Shown here: one piece after another, positions 1 through 8,567 of the stretch | Layout: each line of letters begins with the position of its first letter | How positions within the stretch are numbered: the stretch's first letter is position 1 | Source: Deinococcus aestuarii | Lineage (GTDB): Bacteria; Deinococcota; Deinococci; Deinococcales; Deinococcaceae | Reading direction: 5' to 3' | DNA length: 64,000 nt | Assembly (NCBI RefSeq): GCF_018863415.1 | Contig: NZ_JAHKSN010000003.1 | Location: 62,001 to 126,000 of the forward strand | The notes under the pieces: model-generated | Seen by the model: the letters and a program-made list of their open reading frames with translations, nothing else | Databases searched by the model: none | Told to the model about the DNA's origin: nothing | Made by a program: the position numbers and the translations under genes

Positions 1-1
1 C

Positions 2-295
2 CTCTCGGCGGGGTACAGCGCGACGAAGTGGGGGGTGGGCGGCTTCAGCGAGGGGCTGCGCCAGGAGGTGAGACTGCACGGCATCCGCGTCACGGTGATC
101 GAGCCGGGCGTCGTCCGCACCGAGCTCACCGACCACATCACCCACACGGAGACGAAGACGACCTACGAGGGCCGCATCGCCCAGATGACTCCGCTGGAAC
201 CGGAGGACATTGCCGCCGCCGCCCTGTACGCGGTGACGCAGCCGCAGCGGGTGAACGTCAACGAAATCCTGATCCGGCCGCTCGACCAGGGCTGA
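2..295 (+). CDS. SDR-family oxidoreductase, C-terminal part (start outside window)
   Basis: Short-chain dehydrogenase/reductase, cut by the window edge. The open frame enters at base 2 and reads YSATK at bases 14-28, the Tyr-x-x-x-Lys catalytic pair of classical SDRs. It is followed by a helix and the segment IRVTVIEPGVVRTEL, the usual post-catalytic strand and substrate loop (PG..T). The C-terminal residues (ALYAVTQPQRVNVNEILIRP) match the closing part of YdfG-like SDRs that act on 3-hydroxy acids or short ketones. The cofactor-binding Gly motif lies upstream of the window. The family is clear; the substrate is unknown. It converges on the threonine dehydratase-like gene, with 124 bases between them. 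Confidence 0.85.
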   Translation, partial: LSAGYSATKWGVGGFSEGLRQEVRLHGIRVTVIEPGVVRTELTDHITHTETKTTYEGRIAQMTPLEPEDIAAAALYAVTQPQRVNVNEILIRPLDQG

Positions 296-419
296 GGTCC
301 GCTGCCGCTGGCCGCCTCCGGATCGGCAGGCTGTGAGGGACGCTGGCTGTCAGGCTTGACGGTGGGTCAGGACTCGCCCGGAAGAGCTGCCCTGTCTCGT
401 ATGCCCACCGCGTCCGCCC

Positions 420-1382
420 TCACCCCTCCCCTGCCGTGAGCAGTTCGACCGGCAGGCCGGGGTCGAGGTTCCCGCCGCTGAGCACGGCCACCAGCGGTCC
501 CGCCTCGCCCAGCTCCGCGCGGTGGTAGAGCGCCGCCGCGACGGTCACGGCCCCACTCGGCTCGGTGACGAGGCGGGCACGCAGCGCCGCGTCCCTCGCC
601 GCCCGCCGCAACTCCGCCTCGGTGACGGTCACGATGTCGTCCACGAAGGCCCGCACATGCGCCCAGGTCAGCTCGCCGAGTTGCTGCACGCGCAGGCCGT
701 CCGCCAGGGTGGCGCCCACCTGCTCGGCCGGGTACGCGACGCGCTCGCCGCGCCGCAGGCTGTCGCGGGCGTCGGCGGCCAGCTCGGGCTCCACGCCGAT
801 CACCCGCACGTCCGGGCGTTGCAGCTTGAGGGCGGCGGCCACCCCGGAGATCAGCCCGCCGCCGCTGACGGGGACGAGCACCGTGCCCACGCCGGGCAGG
901 TCTTCGAGAATCTCCAGGCCCACGGTGCCCGCCCCGGCGATGATCCGGGCGTCGTCGTAGGGCGGGATGGGCGTCAGGCCGCGCTCCCGCCCCAGCTCCC
1001 CGGCGCGGCGTTCCCGGTCCACGCTGGCGTCGCCGACCACGACCACCTCGGCCCCGAGGGCGCGGGTCAGGTCGAGCTTCAGGCGGGGGGCGTTCCCCGG
1101 CATCACGATCACGGCGGGAATCCCGAGTTGCCGGGCGGCGTAGGCGACGGCCTGGGCGTGGTTGCCGCTGGAGTGGGCGACCACTCCGCGCGCCCGGGCG
1201 TCCCCCGGCAGGGACAGCAGGGCATTGAAGGCGCCGCGCAGCTTGAACGCCCCGGTGGGTTGCAGGCTCTCGGGCTTGAGCCAGAAGCCCTCCAGCGGGA
1301 AGGGCACCAGGGGGGTGCGGACGACGTGGCCGCGCATCCGCGCCTGCGCCGCCCGGAGGTCTTCCAACGAGGAGAGCGTCAT
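420..1382 (-). CDS. PLP-dependent threonine/serine dehydratase-like protein
   Basis: Fold-type II PLP enzyme that probably deaminates L-threonine or L-serine to the 2-oxo acid plus ammonia. The PLP lysine is K47 in PTGAFKLRGAFN; the Ser-Gly-Asn-His substrate loop (SSGNHAQAVA) follows; the glycine-rich phosphate loop is SGGGLISG; SGGNLD lies near the C-terminus. At 320 residues it has only the catalytic domain and no ACT-like regulatory domain, so it resembles the catabolic TdcB/serine-racemase group rather than feedback-regulated IlvA. Its ATG overlaps the stop codon of the upstream amidase by four bases (ATGA), so the two are probably translationally coupled. Serine racemase activity cannot be excluded. 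Confidence 0.85.
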   Translation of the reverse strand: MTLSSLEDLRAAQARMRGHVVRTPLVPFPLEGFWLKPESLQPTGAFKLRGAFNALLSLPGDARARGVVAHSSGNHAQAVAYAARQLGIPAVIVMPGNAPRLKLDLTRALGAEVVVVGDASVDRERRAGELGRERGLTPIPPYDDARIIAGAGTVGLEILEDLPGVGTVLVPVSGGGLISGVAAALKLQRPDVRVIGVEPELAADARDSLRRGERVAYPAEQVGATLADGLRVQQLGELTWAHVRAFVDDIVTVTEAELRRAARDAALRARLVTEPSGAVTVAAALYHRAELGEAGPLVAVLSGGNLDPGLPVELLTAGEG

Positions 1383-3223
1383 CTCCCGAGTCTCCCCTGC
1401 CCCAGCGCCGCGTCCCGGTAGAAGCGTTCGATACCGAGCGCGACGGCCTGGGCGAAGCGTTCCCGCCCGGTGGCGCTCATCAGGAGACGCAGGTTGCCCT
1501 TGTCGGTCAGGAAGGCCGTCTCGACGAGCACGCTGAGTTGCGTGGTGGGCCGGGTCAGCGCGAGGTTCTGGTAGTGAACGCCGTCGTTGCCGACCTCCGG
1601 CAGCACGCTCAGCAGACTCGCTTGGAGGGCATCGGCCAGGGCGCGGGCCTGCGGGTGGTAGGAGTACACGCCGCTGCCGCGCTTCGTGCGGGGGTCCACC
1701 CCGTCGGGCAGGGCGTTGGCGTGGATCGAGACCAGCAGGTCGGCATTGCGCTCCTCGGCGAGCAGCGGGCGGGTGTAGATCGGCACCGTCACGTCGGCCT
1801 CGCGGGTGAGGATCACCGTGGCCCCCTTCGCCCGCAGCAGCTCGGCCACCCGCAGGGCGATAGGCAGGACGAGGTTCTTCTCCGGCACCCGCAGCGGCCC
1901 CGCCCCACCGAACTCGTCGCCCCCGTGCCCCGGGTCGATCACGATGACCCGGCCCCGCAGCGGTGCGCGGATGTCGAGGGCCGGTGCCTGGCGCACCCGC
2001 AGCACCAGGGTCGTGCCCTCGTAGGTCGCGTCGTAGCCCCAGGGCTCGCCCCGCAGGTCCACCCGCACGCGGGCCACGCCGTCACCTTCCTGGGTCCAGC
2101 GCACGTCGCGCACCGTGCCTTCGGGGAAGTCGGAGACGATGTAGTCCACGTCCGCCACGCTGGAAAAGAGCCGCAGGTCGAGGCTGGAGCTGCCGCGATT
2201 CACCTGCTGCTCCACCGTGAAGGGTACGCGCGCACCCAGGTCGAGCCGCACCTCGGCGTGGGTGTCCCCCGTCCTCACGTCGATCCGGGTGAAGACCGCC
2301 CGGGGCAGGGGCGTGCCCGCCGGGCGCAGGGTCAGGGTACTCTTCGGGGCGTTGAGGGTCAGCGTCTCCGAGGCCCGCACCGCGAAGGTGTTGCCCTCCT
2401 CGCCCACGACCACGGCGAGGGCTCCGGGCCGGGGAAAGACCACGTAGTTGCGCCCCGCGCCGTTGCGCCACACGAAGGTGCCCGCTTGGACGCCCCGGCC
2501 GGGGATGGTGGCCGTGACCTCCGCCACCCGGGGGCCCGTCCCCGTCACGCTGAGCTTGCCGGGGCTGGTCGCCGTGGCCGCGCTGCCGTCCCCCGCCGTC
2601 AGGGTGAAGACCACGGGCGCCGCCGCCAGCCGCCCGGGCAGGAGGAAGGTGCCCTCGTAGCGGCCCGGCGCCGTCTCCGTCATGGGGAAGGGGCCGAGGT
2701 CGCCCACCCGGAAGGAGGCCTGCCCCCCGGCGGTCCCGGTGAAGGCCACCGGCACGGCGCGCCCCTCCAGGCCCGGCGGCTGGACGTAGGCCACCCGGTC
2801 CCCGGCGGGCAGCAGGCCCGCGGCCACGATCTGCGCCGCGCCGGTCAGGACCTGCGGCGGCGTGCTCGTCACCCGCAGCTCCTGGCGGGCGACCGCGCCG
2901 CCCCCGCCGGACTCCAGCACGAGGACGTTCTCGCCGGGGTTCAGGGGCACCCACTCGATGAAGAGCCCGTCGGCCCCGACCTCGACGGGCTGGCCGTTCA
3001 GGGTGAGGGTGGCCCCGGGTCTCACGCTGCCCTCCAGCAGCACGTGGTCGTACGCCACGGTGTGGCGGTCCGGCGGGTAGGCCACGAAGATGGGCGCGTC
3101 GCTGATCGGCATCAGGGGGGCCGCGCCCGTGGCGGGGGGCGTGGCGGGCGGGGGGGCCGTCTGGGCGAGGGCTACCGTCGCCCCCGCGAGCAGCAGGATG
3201 GAGAGCAGGAACCGGCGCGACAT
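1379..3223 (-). CDS. Secreted N-acetylmuramoyl-L-alanine amidase (Amidase_3)
   Basis: Peptidoglycan hydrolase that cleaves the amide between N-acetylmuramic acid and the stem peptide. The N-terminus is a signal peptide (MSRRFLLSILLLAGATVALA). Then come about 400 residues of beta-rich, Ig/AMIN-like region. The C-terminal zinc amidase domain (about 426-614) shows VIVIDPGHGG with H433, E448 in VPEKN, H501 in SIHAN and the catalytic E568 in LVETAFL. 614 residues is long for the family because of the large N-terminal region, which probably anchors or targets the enzyme in the envelope. An AGGAGG-type ribosome site precedes the ATG. The dehydratase-like gene follows with a four-base overlap. Confidence 0.9.
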   Translation of the reverse strand: MSRRFLLSILLLAGATVALAQTAPPPATPPATGAAPLMPISDAPIFVAYPPDRHTVAYDHVLLEGSVRPGATLTLNGQPVEVGADGLFIEWVPLNPGENVLVLESGGGGAVARQELRVTSTPPQVLTGAAQIVAAGLLPAGDRVAYVQPPGLEGRAVPVAFTGTAGGQASFRVGDLGPFPMTETAPGRYEGTFLLPGRLAAAPVVFTLTAGDGSAATATSPGKLSVTGTGPRVAEVTATIPGRGVQAGTFVWRNGAGRNYVVFPRPGALAVVVGEEGNTFAVRASETLTLNAPKSTLTLRPAGTPLPRAVFTRIDVRTGDTHAEVRLDLGARVPFTVEQQVNRGSSSLDLRLFSSVADVDYIVSDFPEGTVRDVRWTQEGDGVARVRVDLRGEPWGYDATYEGTTLVLRVRQAPALDIRAPLRGRVIVIDPGHGGDEFGGAGPLRVPEKNLVLPIALRVAELLRAKGATVILTREADVTVPIYTRPLLAEERNADLLVSIHANALPDGVDPRTKRGSGVYSYHPQARALADALQASLLSVLPEVGNDGVHYQNLALTRPTTQLSVLVETAFLTDKGNLRLLMSATGRERFAQAVALGIERFYRDAALGQGRLGR

Positions 3224-3419
3224 GGAAGACCTCCTGGGGTTGGGATGGGGCCGAGTCTAACGGGCGTCCGCCCCGGGCCGCACCCCCCCGCGCGGACCCC
3301 CGGGTGAGGACCTTCCCGTGGACACCTCGACCTCACCGGATTGCCTCACCGGGAGGGGACGACCCAACGACACGAACGGCCCCCGAACCCCTGCCCCCTG
3401 GCCGGGGAGGTCTCGCTGC

Positions 3420-4223
3420 CTACGGCGCCAACGGCAACCCGCCCGAGAACCCGAACTGGGCCGAAAGCTCACGGCTGGCCTCGCGGATCAGGGCGAGGTA
3501 CCGCTCCTGGTTGTGGGGGTCGAGGCGCATGAGTGGCCCGGCGATGCTCATGGACGCGACGGCCTGACCCTGATCGTCGAAAATCGGGGCGGCGACCGAG
3601 AAGGTGTCCTCCTCCAGATCCGAGATCGCCACGTGCACCCCGTCTTCCCGGATGTGCCGCAAGGCCTGCTCCAGCGTGGCCGTGTCGGTGATGGTGCCGT
3701 CCGTGAAGCGTTCGAGGGGCCCCCTGAGGGTGGCGCCCAGCACCTCCCGGGGTGCGTAGGCCAGCAGCACCTTGGACGACCCCCCGGCGTGGAGGGGCCC
3801 GATGCGCCCGACCCGGGCGAACATCCGCACCGGATGCGGGGAGATTCGGACATCGACGACCAGGGAATGCTGCCCCTCGCGCACCACGAGGTGGATGTTC
3901 TCCCCCGTCTCGTCGGCGAGGCGGTCGAGGATCGGCCTCGCCGCCCGGGTGAGCGAATACTGTTCCCGGGCCTGCTGACCGAGGACGAGGGAAGCCGATC
4001 CCAGGCGCACCGCGTGCTCCTCGTCGAACCAGACGTACCCGAGGTGCGCGAGCGTCTGGAGGATGCGGTAGACCTTGCTCCTGGTCATCCCCGCCTGGGC
4101 GGCGAGCTGCGGGATTTTGAGTTCCGGGCACTGACCGACCAGCGCGAGCACCTGAAGCCCCGCCTCCAGGGCGGAGATGGTGTACTCCGGGGACGGCTCT
4201 GGAGCTGCACTTGACTTTGCCAT
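3420..4223 (-). CDS. IclR-family transcriptional regulator
   Basis: DNA-binding repressor or activator of 267 residues, normal IclR length. An N-terminal winged helix (about 14-75; SALEAGLQVLALV then AAQAGMTRSKVYRILQTL) is followed by the IclR effector-binding domain (about 85-255; GENIHLVVREG, GRIGPLHAGGSSKVLLA, SVAAPIFDDQGQAVASMSIAGP). It is transcribed away from the nine-gene peptide-compound unit that starts 80 bases off, the usual arrangement for a regulator of its divergent neighbour. Two 15-base direct repeats in the shared region are likely operators. The effector is unknown but is probably a substrate or product of that unit. Confidence 0.92.
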   Translation of the reverse strand: MAKSSAAPEPSPEYTISALEAGLQVLALVGQCPELKIPQLAAQAGMTRSKVYRILQTLAHLGYVWFDEEHAVRLGSASLVLGQQAREQYSLTRAARPILDRLADETGENIHLVVREGQHSLVVDVRISPHPVRMFARVGRIGPLHAGGSSKVLLAYAPREVLGATLRGPLERFTDGTITDTATLEQALRHIREDGVHVAISDLEEDTFSVAAPIFDDQGQAVASMSIAGPLMRLDPHNQERYLALIREASRELSAQFGFSGGLPLAP

Positions 4224-4253
4224 ACGCCGACCTCACACTACACGCAAATCCAG

Positions 4254-4288
4254 TCCATCCAATGAATCGGTAGTTCATCTAGTGAATC
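4254..4288. promoter_or_regulatory. Tandem 15-bp repeats, candidate IclR operator
   Basis: Read on the minus strand, GATTCACTAGATGAA (4288-4274) and GATTCATTGGATGGA (4268-4254) match at 12 of 15 positions and repeat every 20 bases, about two helical turns. The first copy contains the palindrome TTCA-TCTAG-TGAA (4274-4286). A possible -35 for the IclR gene (TTGGAT) lies inside the second copy, 16 bases before TAGTGT, which would give autoregulation. The repeats also lie just upstream of the start of the divergent M28 gene. The function is inferred from position. Confidence 0.5.
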
Positions 4289-4302
4289 ACAGGGGGATGG
4301 TT

Positions 4303-6075
4303 ATGCTGCTCGCCGCAGAACGTCAGCTTCTCGACGCCGCCACACTCGAAAGGCCGTGGGACCTGATCACGACGTTCTCCGGCCTCAAGCGAGAGCACCC
4401 CGAGGACGTGCAGCAAGCCGCCCAGCACATCGAGCGGCACCTGCGCGAGCTGGGCATTCCCGTCGAGGTCCACCGCCCGGACCTGTTTCTCAGCCTGCCC
4501 CGCCGGGCGAGCGTCACCGTCGGAGACGTGACCTTCACCGCCAAGCCGATGGCGATGAGCGCGATCTGCCGGGAGGGCCTTGAGGCGCCCCTGGTCTACC
4601 AGCCCAGCGCCTACGCGGCCAACGCCGACGACATGTTCTCCAGCGCGCTGCTGGAGGGTAAAGTCGATGTGCGGGGCAAGATCGTGGTGACGGAGGGCTT
4701 CGGGATGCCGGGCAAGATCCGGGAACTCGAACGGCGCGGGGCGCTGGGCGTCATCGCCATCAATCCCGGAGAGCGGGCCCACTGGGGCATCTGCACGAGC
4801 ATCTGGGGCACCCCGGACCTGAACGACCTGCCACGCAAACCACAGGTTGCGGTCGCCAACGTCAACCGCCCCGACGGGGACCGCCTGATCGAGTTCGCCC
4901 AGCGCGGGGCTGAGGCCGTGCTCACCACTGACCTGGAGGAGGGGTGGTTTCCCTCGCCCATCCCGGTCGTCACCATCCCGGGCACCGAGGACCCCGAGGC
5001 CTTCGTCCTGCTGCACGGGCATTACGACTCGTGGGACTACGGGGTGGGGGACAACGCGGTCGGGGACGCCACCCTGCTCGAAGTGGCCCGCAACCTCTGG
5101 AATCGCCGCGCCGAGTTGCGCCGCAGCGTCCGCATCGCCTGGTGGCCCGGGCACTCCACCGGACGGTACGCCGGGAGCACGTGGTACGCCGACCACTTCG
5201 CCCTGGAGCTGTACCGGAACTGCGTGGCCCAGATCAACTGCGACTCGCCGGGTTGCCGCTGGGCGACCGAGTACAAGGACGTGAGCGTGATGGCGGAGGC
5301 CGTCCCCTGGGCGGGCGACATCATCCGCGACGTGACGGGCCAGGAGATGCAGGCCGAGCGACCGGTGCGCGCCGGGGACTACTCCTTCAACAACATCGGG
5401 CTCAGCGGGTTTTTCATGCTGCTCTCGACCATGCCCGACGACCTGCGCTCCGAGAAGGGCTACTACGCGGTCGGGGGCTGCGGCGGCAACATCGCCTGGC
5501 ACACCGAGGACGACACCCTGGAAGTCGCAGACCGCGACATCCTGCTCAAGGACATTCAAATTTACCTGCTTTCGGCCTACCGCACGGCCAACGCGACCGT
5601 CATTCCCTTCGACTACACCCGGACCCTGGACGAGTTCGATCAGGCGCTGGACGAGTACGCGGCGGCGGCGGGAGACGCCTTCGACTTCTCCCCGGCGCGC
5701 ACGGCGGTTCACGAGCTACGCCTGGACTTGCAACGACTGGCCCGGGCCGCGCACGCGCTGAGCGGCGAGTCGCTCGCGTCCCCCACGGTGCGCCGGGTGA
5801 ACGCCGCGCTGATCTCGCTGGCCCGGCACCTCGTCCAGGCGGGCTACTCGCAGGCTCCTGCCTTTTTCCACGACCCGGCCGAGCACGTGCCGCCCTTGCC
5901 CGACCTCGCCGTTCTGGGGCGGCTTGCGGAGGTCAGCCCCGAGGAGCGCGGCTTCGTGCTCACCCACGCGCGGCGCGGTCAGAATCGCCTGCTCGCCCAC
6001 CTCGGCGACGCGCGGAACGCCGTCCGGGGTGCCCTGGAACACACCGAGATTTCCGTCCGAGGAGGACAGTCATGA
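4303..6075 (+). CDS. M28-type peptidase-like protein with PA domain and altered active site
   Basis: A protein of 590 residues with a PA-like insertion (about 90-220) and an M28 aminopeptidase fold. Metal ligands in place are H240 (HGHYDSW), D250 (GDNAVGD), D314 (NCDSPG) and H400 (AWHTEDD). The Glu-Glu pair that supplies the catalytic base and one ligand in M28 enzymes is replaced by Gly283-His284 in WWPGHSTGRYAGS. It may therefore use His as a ligand with another base, or be a non-canonical amidohydrolase. The start is ATG 4303 because AGGGGG (4291-4296) then lies at proper spacing; ATG 4297 would abut it. It is the first gene of the unit, and its stop overlaps the ATG of the binding protein. 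Confidence 0.8.
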   Translation: MLLAAERQLLDAATLERPWDLITTFSGLKREHPEDVQQAAQHIERHLRELGIPVEVHRPDLFLSLPRRASVTVGDVTFTAKPMAMSAICREGLEAPLVYQPSAYAANADDMFSSALLEGKVDVRGKIVVTEGFGMPGKIRELERRGALGVIAINPGERAHWGICTSIWGTPDLNDLPRKPQVAVANVNRPDGDRLIEFAQRGAEAVLTTDLEEGWFPSPIPVVTIPGTEDPEAFVLLHGHYDSWDYGVGDNAVGDATLLEVARNLWNRRAELRRSVRIAWWPGHSTGRYAGSTWYADHFALELYRNCVAQINCDSPGCRWATEYKDVSVMAEAVPWAGDIIRDVTGQEMQAERPVRAGDYSFNNIGLSGFFMLLSTMPDDLRSEKGYYAVGGCGGNIAWHTEDDTLEVADRDILLKDIQIYLLSAYRTANATVIPFDYTRTLDEFDQALDEYAAAAGDAFDFSPARTAVHELRLDLQRLARAAHALSGESLASPTVRRVNAALISLARHLVQAGYSQAPAFFHDPAEHVPPLPDLAVLGRLAEVSPEERGFVLTHARRGQNRLLAHLGDARNAVRGALEHTEISVRGGQS

Positions 6076-7610
6076 AACAAATGCTGACGGCGTTGAGTTT
6101 CGCTCTGGGTGTGGGGATGGCGGGCGCGCAGTCGAACATCTTGCAACTGCCGCTGATCAACGACCCGATCATGAACCCCCTGATCGCGCCGGAGCTGGGC
6201 AGCATCCTGGTGAACAAGGTGATTTTCCCGGGCCTGGTGCGGCCCAACGAGGACCTTCAGCCGGTCCCCGACCTCGCCAAGAGCTGGACGATCACCAACG
6301 GGGGCCTGGTCTACACCTTCACCCTGCGCGACGACGTGCGCTGGCACGACGGGAGACCCTTCACCGCCGACGACGTGGTGTTCACCTTCAACACGGCCCG
6401 GGACCCCAAGAGCGGCTCGCGGTTGGCGTCCGACTTCAGCTCCATCAAGTCGGTAGAGGCGAGGGGCAAGAACACGGTGCGCTTCGTCCTCTCCCGCCCC
6501 TTCGCGCCGTTCCTGATCCTGCTGGGCCACAACGCGGGCATCCTGCCCAAGCACCTCCTGGAGGGCAAGGACCTCAACTCGGCGACCGCGTTCAACCGCC
6601 AGACGCCCATCGGGACCGGCCCCTTCAAGGTCTCCCGGGTCGTGCCCGGCGCGAGCGTCACCCTGGTCGCCAACAAGGATTACTACGGCGGCGTGCCTAA
6701 GCTGGCGGGCATCACCTTCAAGGTCGTTCCGGACCTCAACACCCAGGTTGCCCAACTGCGTTCCGGCGGGCTCGACTGGGTGACGCTGGAGCCCAGCAAC
6801 CTGCCGAGCGTCCAGGGAGCGCAGAACGTCGCCATCAAGCAGGCCGACGCCGTTCAGCATTACCTCGTCTTCTTCAACCTGAAAAACCCGCTGTTTACCA
6901 ATGCGACCGTGCGCCGGGCCATGCAATACGCGGTCAACCGCCGGGCGATCATCGACGGCATCCTGAAGGGCTACGCCGACTACCCCACGGGCACCATCCC
7001 CACGGCGCTGCGGACGTACTACGACAAGTCGATCAAGCCCATCAACTACGACCCGGCCCAGGCGCGCCGACTCCTCGCGCAGGCGGGCTGGAGACCCAAC
7101 GCCCAGGGCGTGCTCGTGAACGCCAAGGGGGAGCCCTTCAAGTTCACCCTGATCGTGGACAAGGGCAACGCCACGCGCGAGCAGGCGGCGCTCGCCGTGC
7201 AGCAGGACCTCAAGAGGGTCGGCATGGACGTGACGCTCCAGACCCTGGAGTTCGCCACCCTGGTGCGCGACTACCTGATCCCCGGCAAGTACGACGCGAA
7301 CCTGATCTGGTGGACCACGCCGCCCGACCCGGACCAGTACTCGTTCTACGCGACCGGACAGGACAACAACGAGGCCGCCTGGAGCAACGCCCGCGCCGAC
7401 TCCCTGCTCAAGCGGGGCCGCGAGACGGTGGACCCCGCTGCCCGCAAGAACATCTATAACGCCTTCCAGCGCCTGACCATGCAGGACCCGCCCGTGCTCG
7501 TCCTCTACTACCCCAAGGAACTCCAGGCGATCAGCAAGCGGCTCACGGGCGTCCCCGACCTTGGCATCCGCGACGCCCTGCGCTACACCGAGCGGTTCGA
7601 CCTGCGCTGA
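6072..7610 (+). CDS. ABC transporter substrate-binding protein, family 5 (Dpp/Opp type)
   Basis: Extracytoplasmic binding protein for peptides or peptide-like compounds, 512 residues. A signal peptide (MKQMLTALSFALGVGMAGAQS) precedes the SBP_bac_5 fold: PDLAKSWTITNGGLVYTFTLRDDVRWHDGRPFTADDVVFT near residue 60, GTGPFKV around 180, and FNLKNPLFTNATVRRAMQYAVNR near 275. No lipobox cysteine is evident. ATG overlaps the stop of the M28-like gene (ATGA), and the stop overlaps the ATG of the first permease, so it serves that permease pair. A second binding protein of the same family is encoded further along the same unit. Confidence 0.92.
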   Translation: MKQMLTALSFALGVGMAGAQSNILQLPLINDPIMNPLIAPELGSILVNKVIFPGLVRPNEDLQPVPDLAKSWTITNGGLVYTFTLRDDVRWHDGRPFTADDVVFTFNTARDPKSGSRLASDFSSIKSVEARGKNTVRFVLSRPFAPFLILLGHNAGILPKHLLEGKDLNSATAFNRQTPIGTGPFKVSRVVPGASVTLVANKDYYGGVPKLAGITFKVVPDLNTQVAQLRSGGLDWVTLEPSNLPSVQGAQNVAIKQADAVQHYLVFFNLKNPLFTNATVRRAMQYAVNRRAIIDGILKGYADYPTGTIPTALRTYYDKSIKPINYDPAQARRLLAQAGWRPNAQGVLVNAKGEPFKFTLIVDKGNATREQAALAVQQDLKRVGMDVTLQTLEFATLVRDYLIPGKYDANLIWWTTPPDPDQYSFYATGQDNNEAAWSNARADSLLKRGRETVDPAARKNIYNAFQRLTMQDPPVLVLYYPKELQAISKRLTGVPDLGIRDALRYTERFDLR

Positions 7611-8566
7611 TGCTCAGCCCCGGCTACGTCGCCCGACGCGTGCTGCACGCCCTCGTCGTGCTGGCAGTCGTGGCGGTGGTGACCTTTTTCATCGTGCGGC
7701 TGGCGCCCGGCGGGCCTTCCCTGCTGGCCGACCCCGCCCTGCGGGACGCCGAACGTGCGGCCATCGAGGCGCGGCTGGGGCTGGGTGACCCCCTGCCCGT
7801 GCAGTTCCTGAAGTTCGTGTCCAACGCCGTGCGGGGCGACTTCGGGCAGAGCTTCCTGTTCGGCACGCCCACCCTCCAGGTCATCGCCTCGCGGCTGGGC
7901 AACACGTTGATCCTGGCGGGCGCTGCCCTGGCGCTGACACTGCTCGTCGCGGTGCCGCTGGGGACCCTCTGCGGCCTGCGTCCGCACTCGTGGCTGGACC
8001 GGCTCGTCAGCGTGCTCAGCGTGGTGGTGCTGGCCGTGCCCGTCTTCTGGCTGGGCCTGATGCTGATCATCGCCCTCGCGGTCCTGCGCCCGGTCCTGCC
8101 CGCCGGGGGGATGTACACCACCGGCCTGGAGGGCAATATCCCTGACCTGCTGCGGCACCTCCTGCTGCCCGCCGTGGTGCTGGCGAGTGCCTCCATCGCC
8201 GAGCTGCTGCGTTACACCCGGTCGAGCGTCCGCAGCGCCGCGCGGCTCGATCACGTCCGGACGGCGCGGGCCAAGGGGTTACCGCAGGGCGCGGTCCACC
8301 GCCGCCACGTCCTGAAAAACGCCCTGATCCCGGTCGTCACGGTGATCGGCCTGCAACTTCCCCGGTTGGTGGGGGGCGCCGCCGTCACCGAGACCATCTT
8401 CGCCTGGCCCGGCATGGGGCGCCTCAGCGTGGAAGCGGCGCTGGGGCGCGACTACCCGCTGATCCTCGGCGTGACGCTGGTGGTGGCGCTCGCCGTGGTG
8501 CTGTTCAACCTGCTCGTCGATCTGCTCTATCCCCTGATTGACCCCCGCATTCGGACGGAGGTCTGA
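7610..8566 (+). CDS. ABC transporter permease, DppB/OppB type
   Basis: Inner-membrane permease of 318 residues, six predicted membrane segments. It opens with the family signature (YVARRVLHALVVLAVVAVVTFFIVRLAPGGP), continues with a periplasmic loop (GLGDPLPVQFLKFVSNAVRGDFGQSF), and has the cytoplasmic EAA-type loop VRTARAKGLPQGAVHRRHVLKNALIPVVT that contacts the ATPase. Start and stop of neighbouring genes overlap (TGATG). It pairs with the DppC-type gene directly downstream. No ATP-binding subunit is present in this window. Confidence 0.93.
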   Translation: MLSPGYVARRVLHALVVLAVVAVVTFFIVRLAPGGPSLLADPALRDAERAAIEARLGLGDPLPVQFLKFVSNAVRGDFGQSFLFGTPTLQVIASRLGNTLILAGAALALTLLVAVPLGTLCGLRPHSWLDRLVSVLSVVVLAVPVFWLGLMLIIALAVLRPVLPAGGMYTTGLEGNIPDLLRHLLLPAVVLASASIAELLRYTRSSVRSAARLDHVRTARAKGLPQGAVHRRHVLKNALIPVVTVIGLQLPRLVGGAAVTETIFAWPGMGRLSVEAALGRDYPLILGVTLVVALAVVLFNLLVDLLYPLIDPRIRTEV

Positions 8567-8567
8567 G

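Noticed and set aside
1538..3307. 589-codon open frame on the plus strand, antisense to the amidase gene
   Set aside because: Shadow of the amidase gene in GC-rich DNA: His/Arg/Gly-rich, no family motifs; the minus strand has a signal peptide and a complete zinc site.
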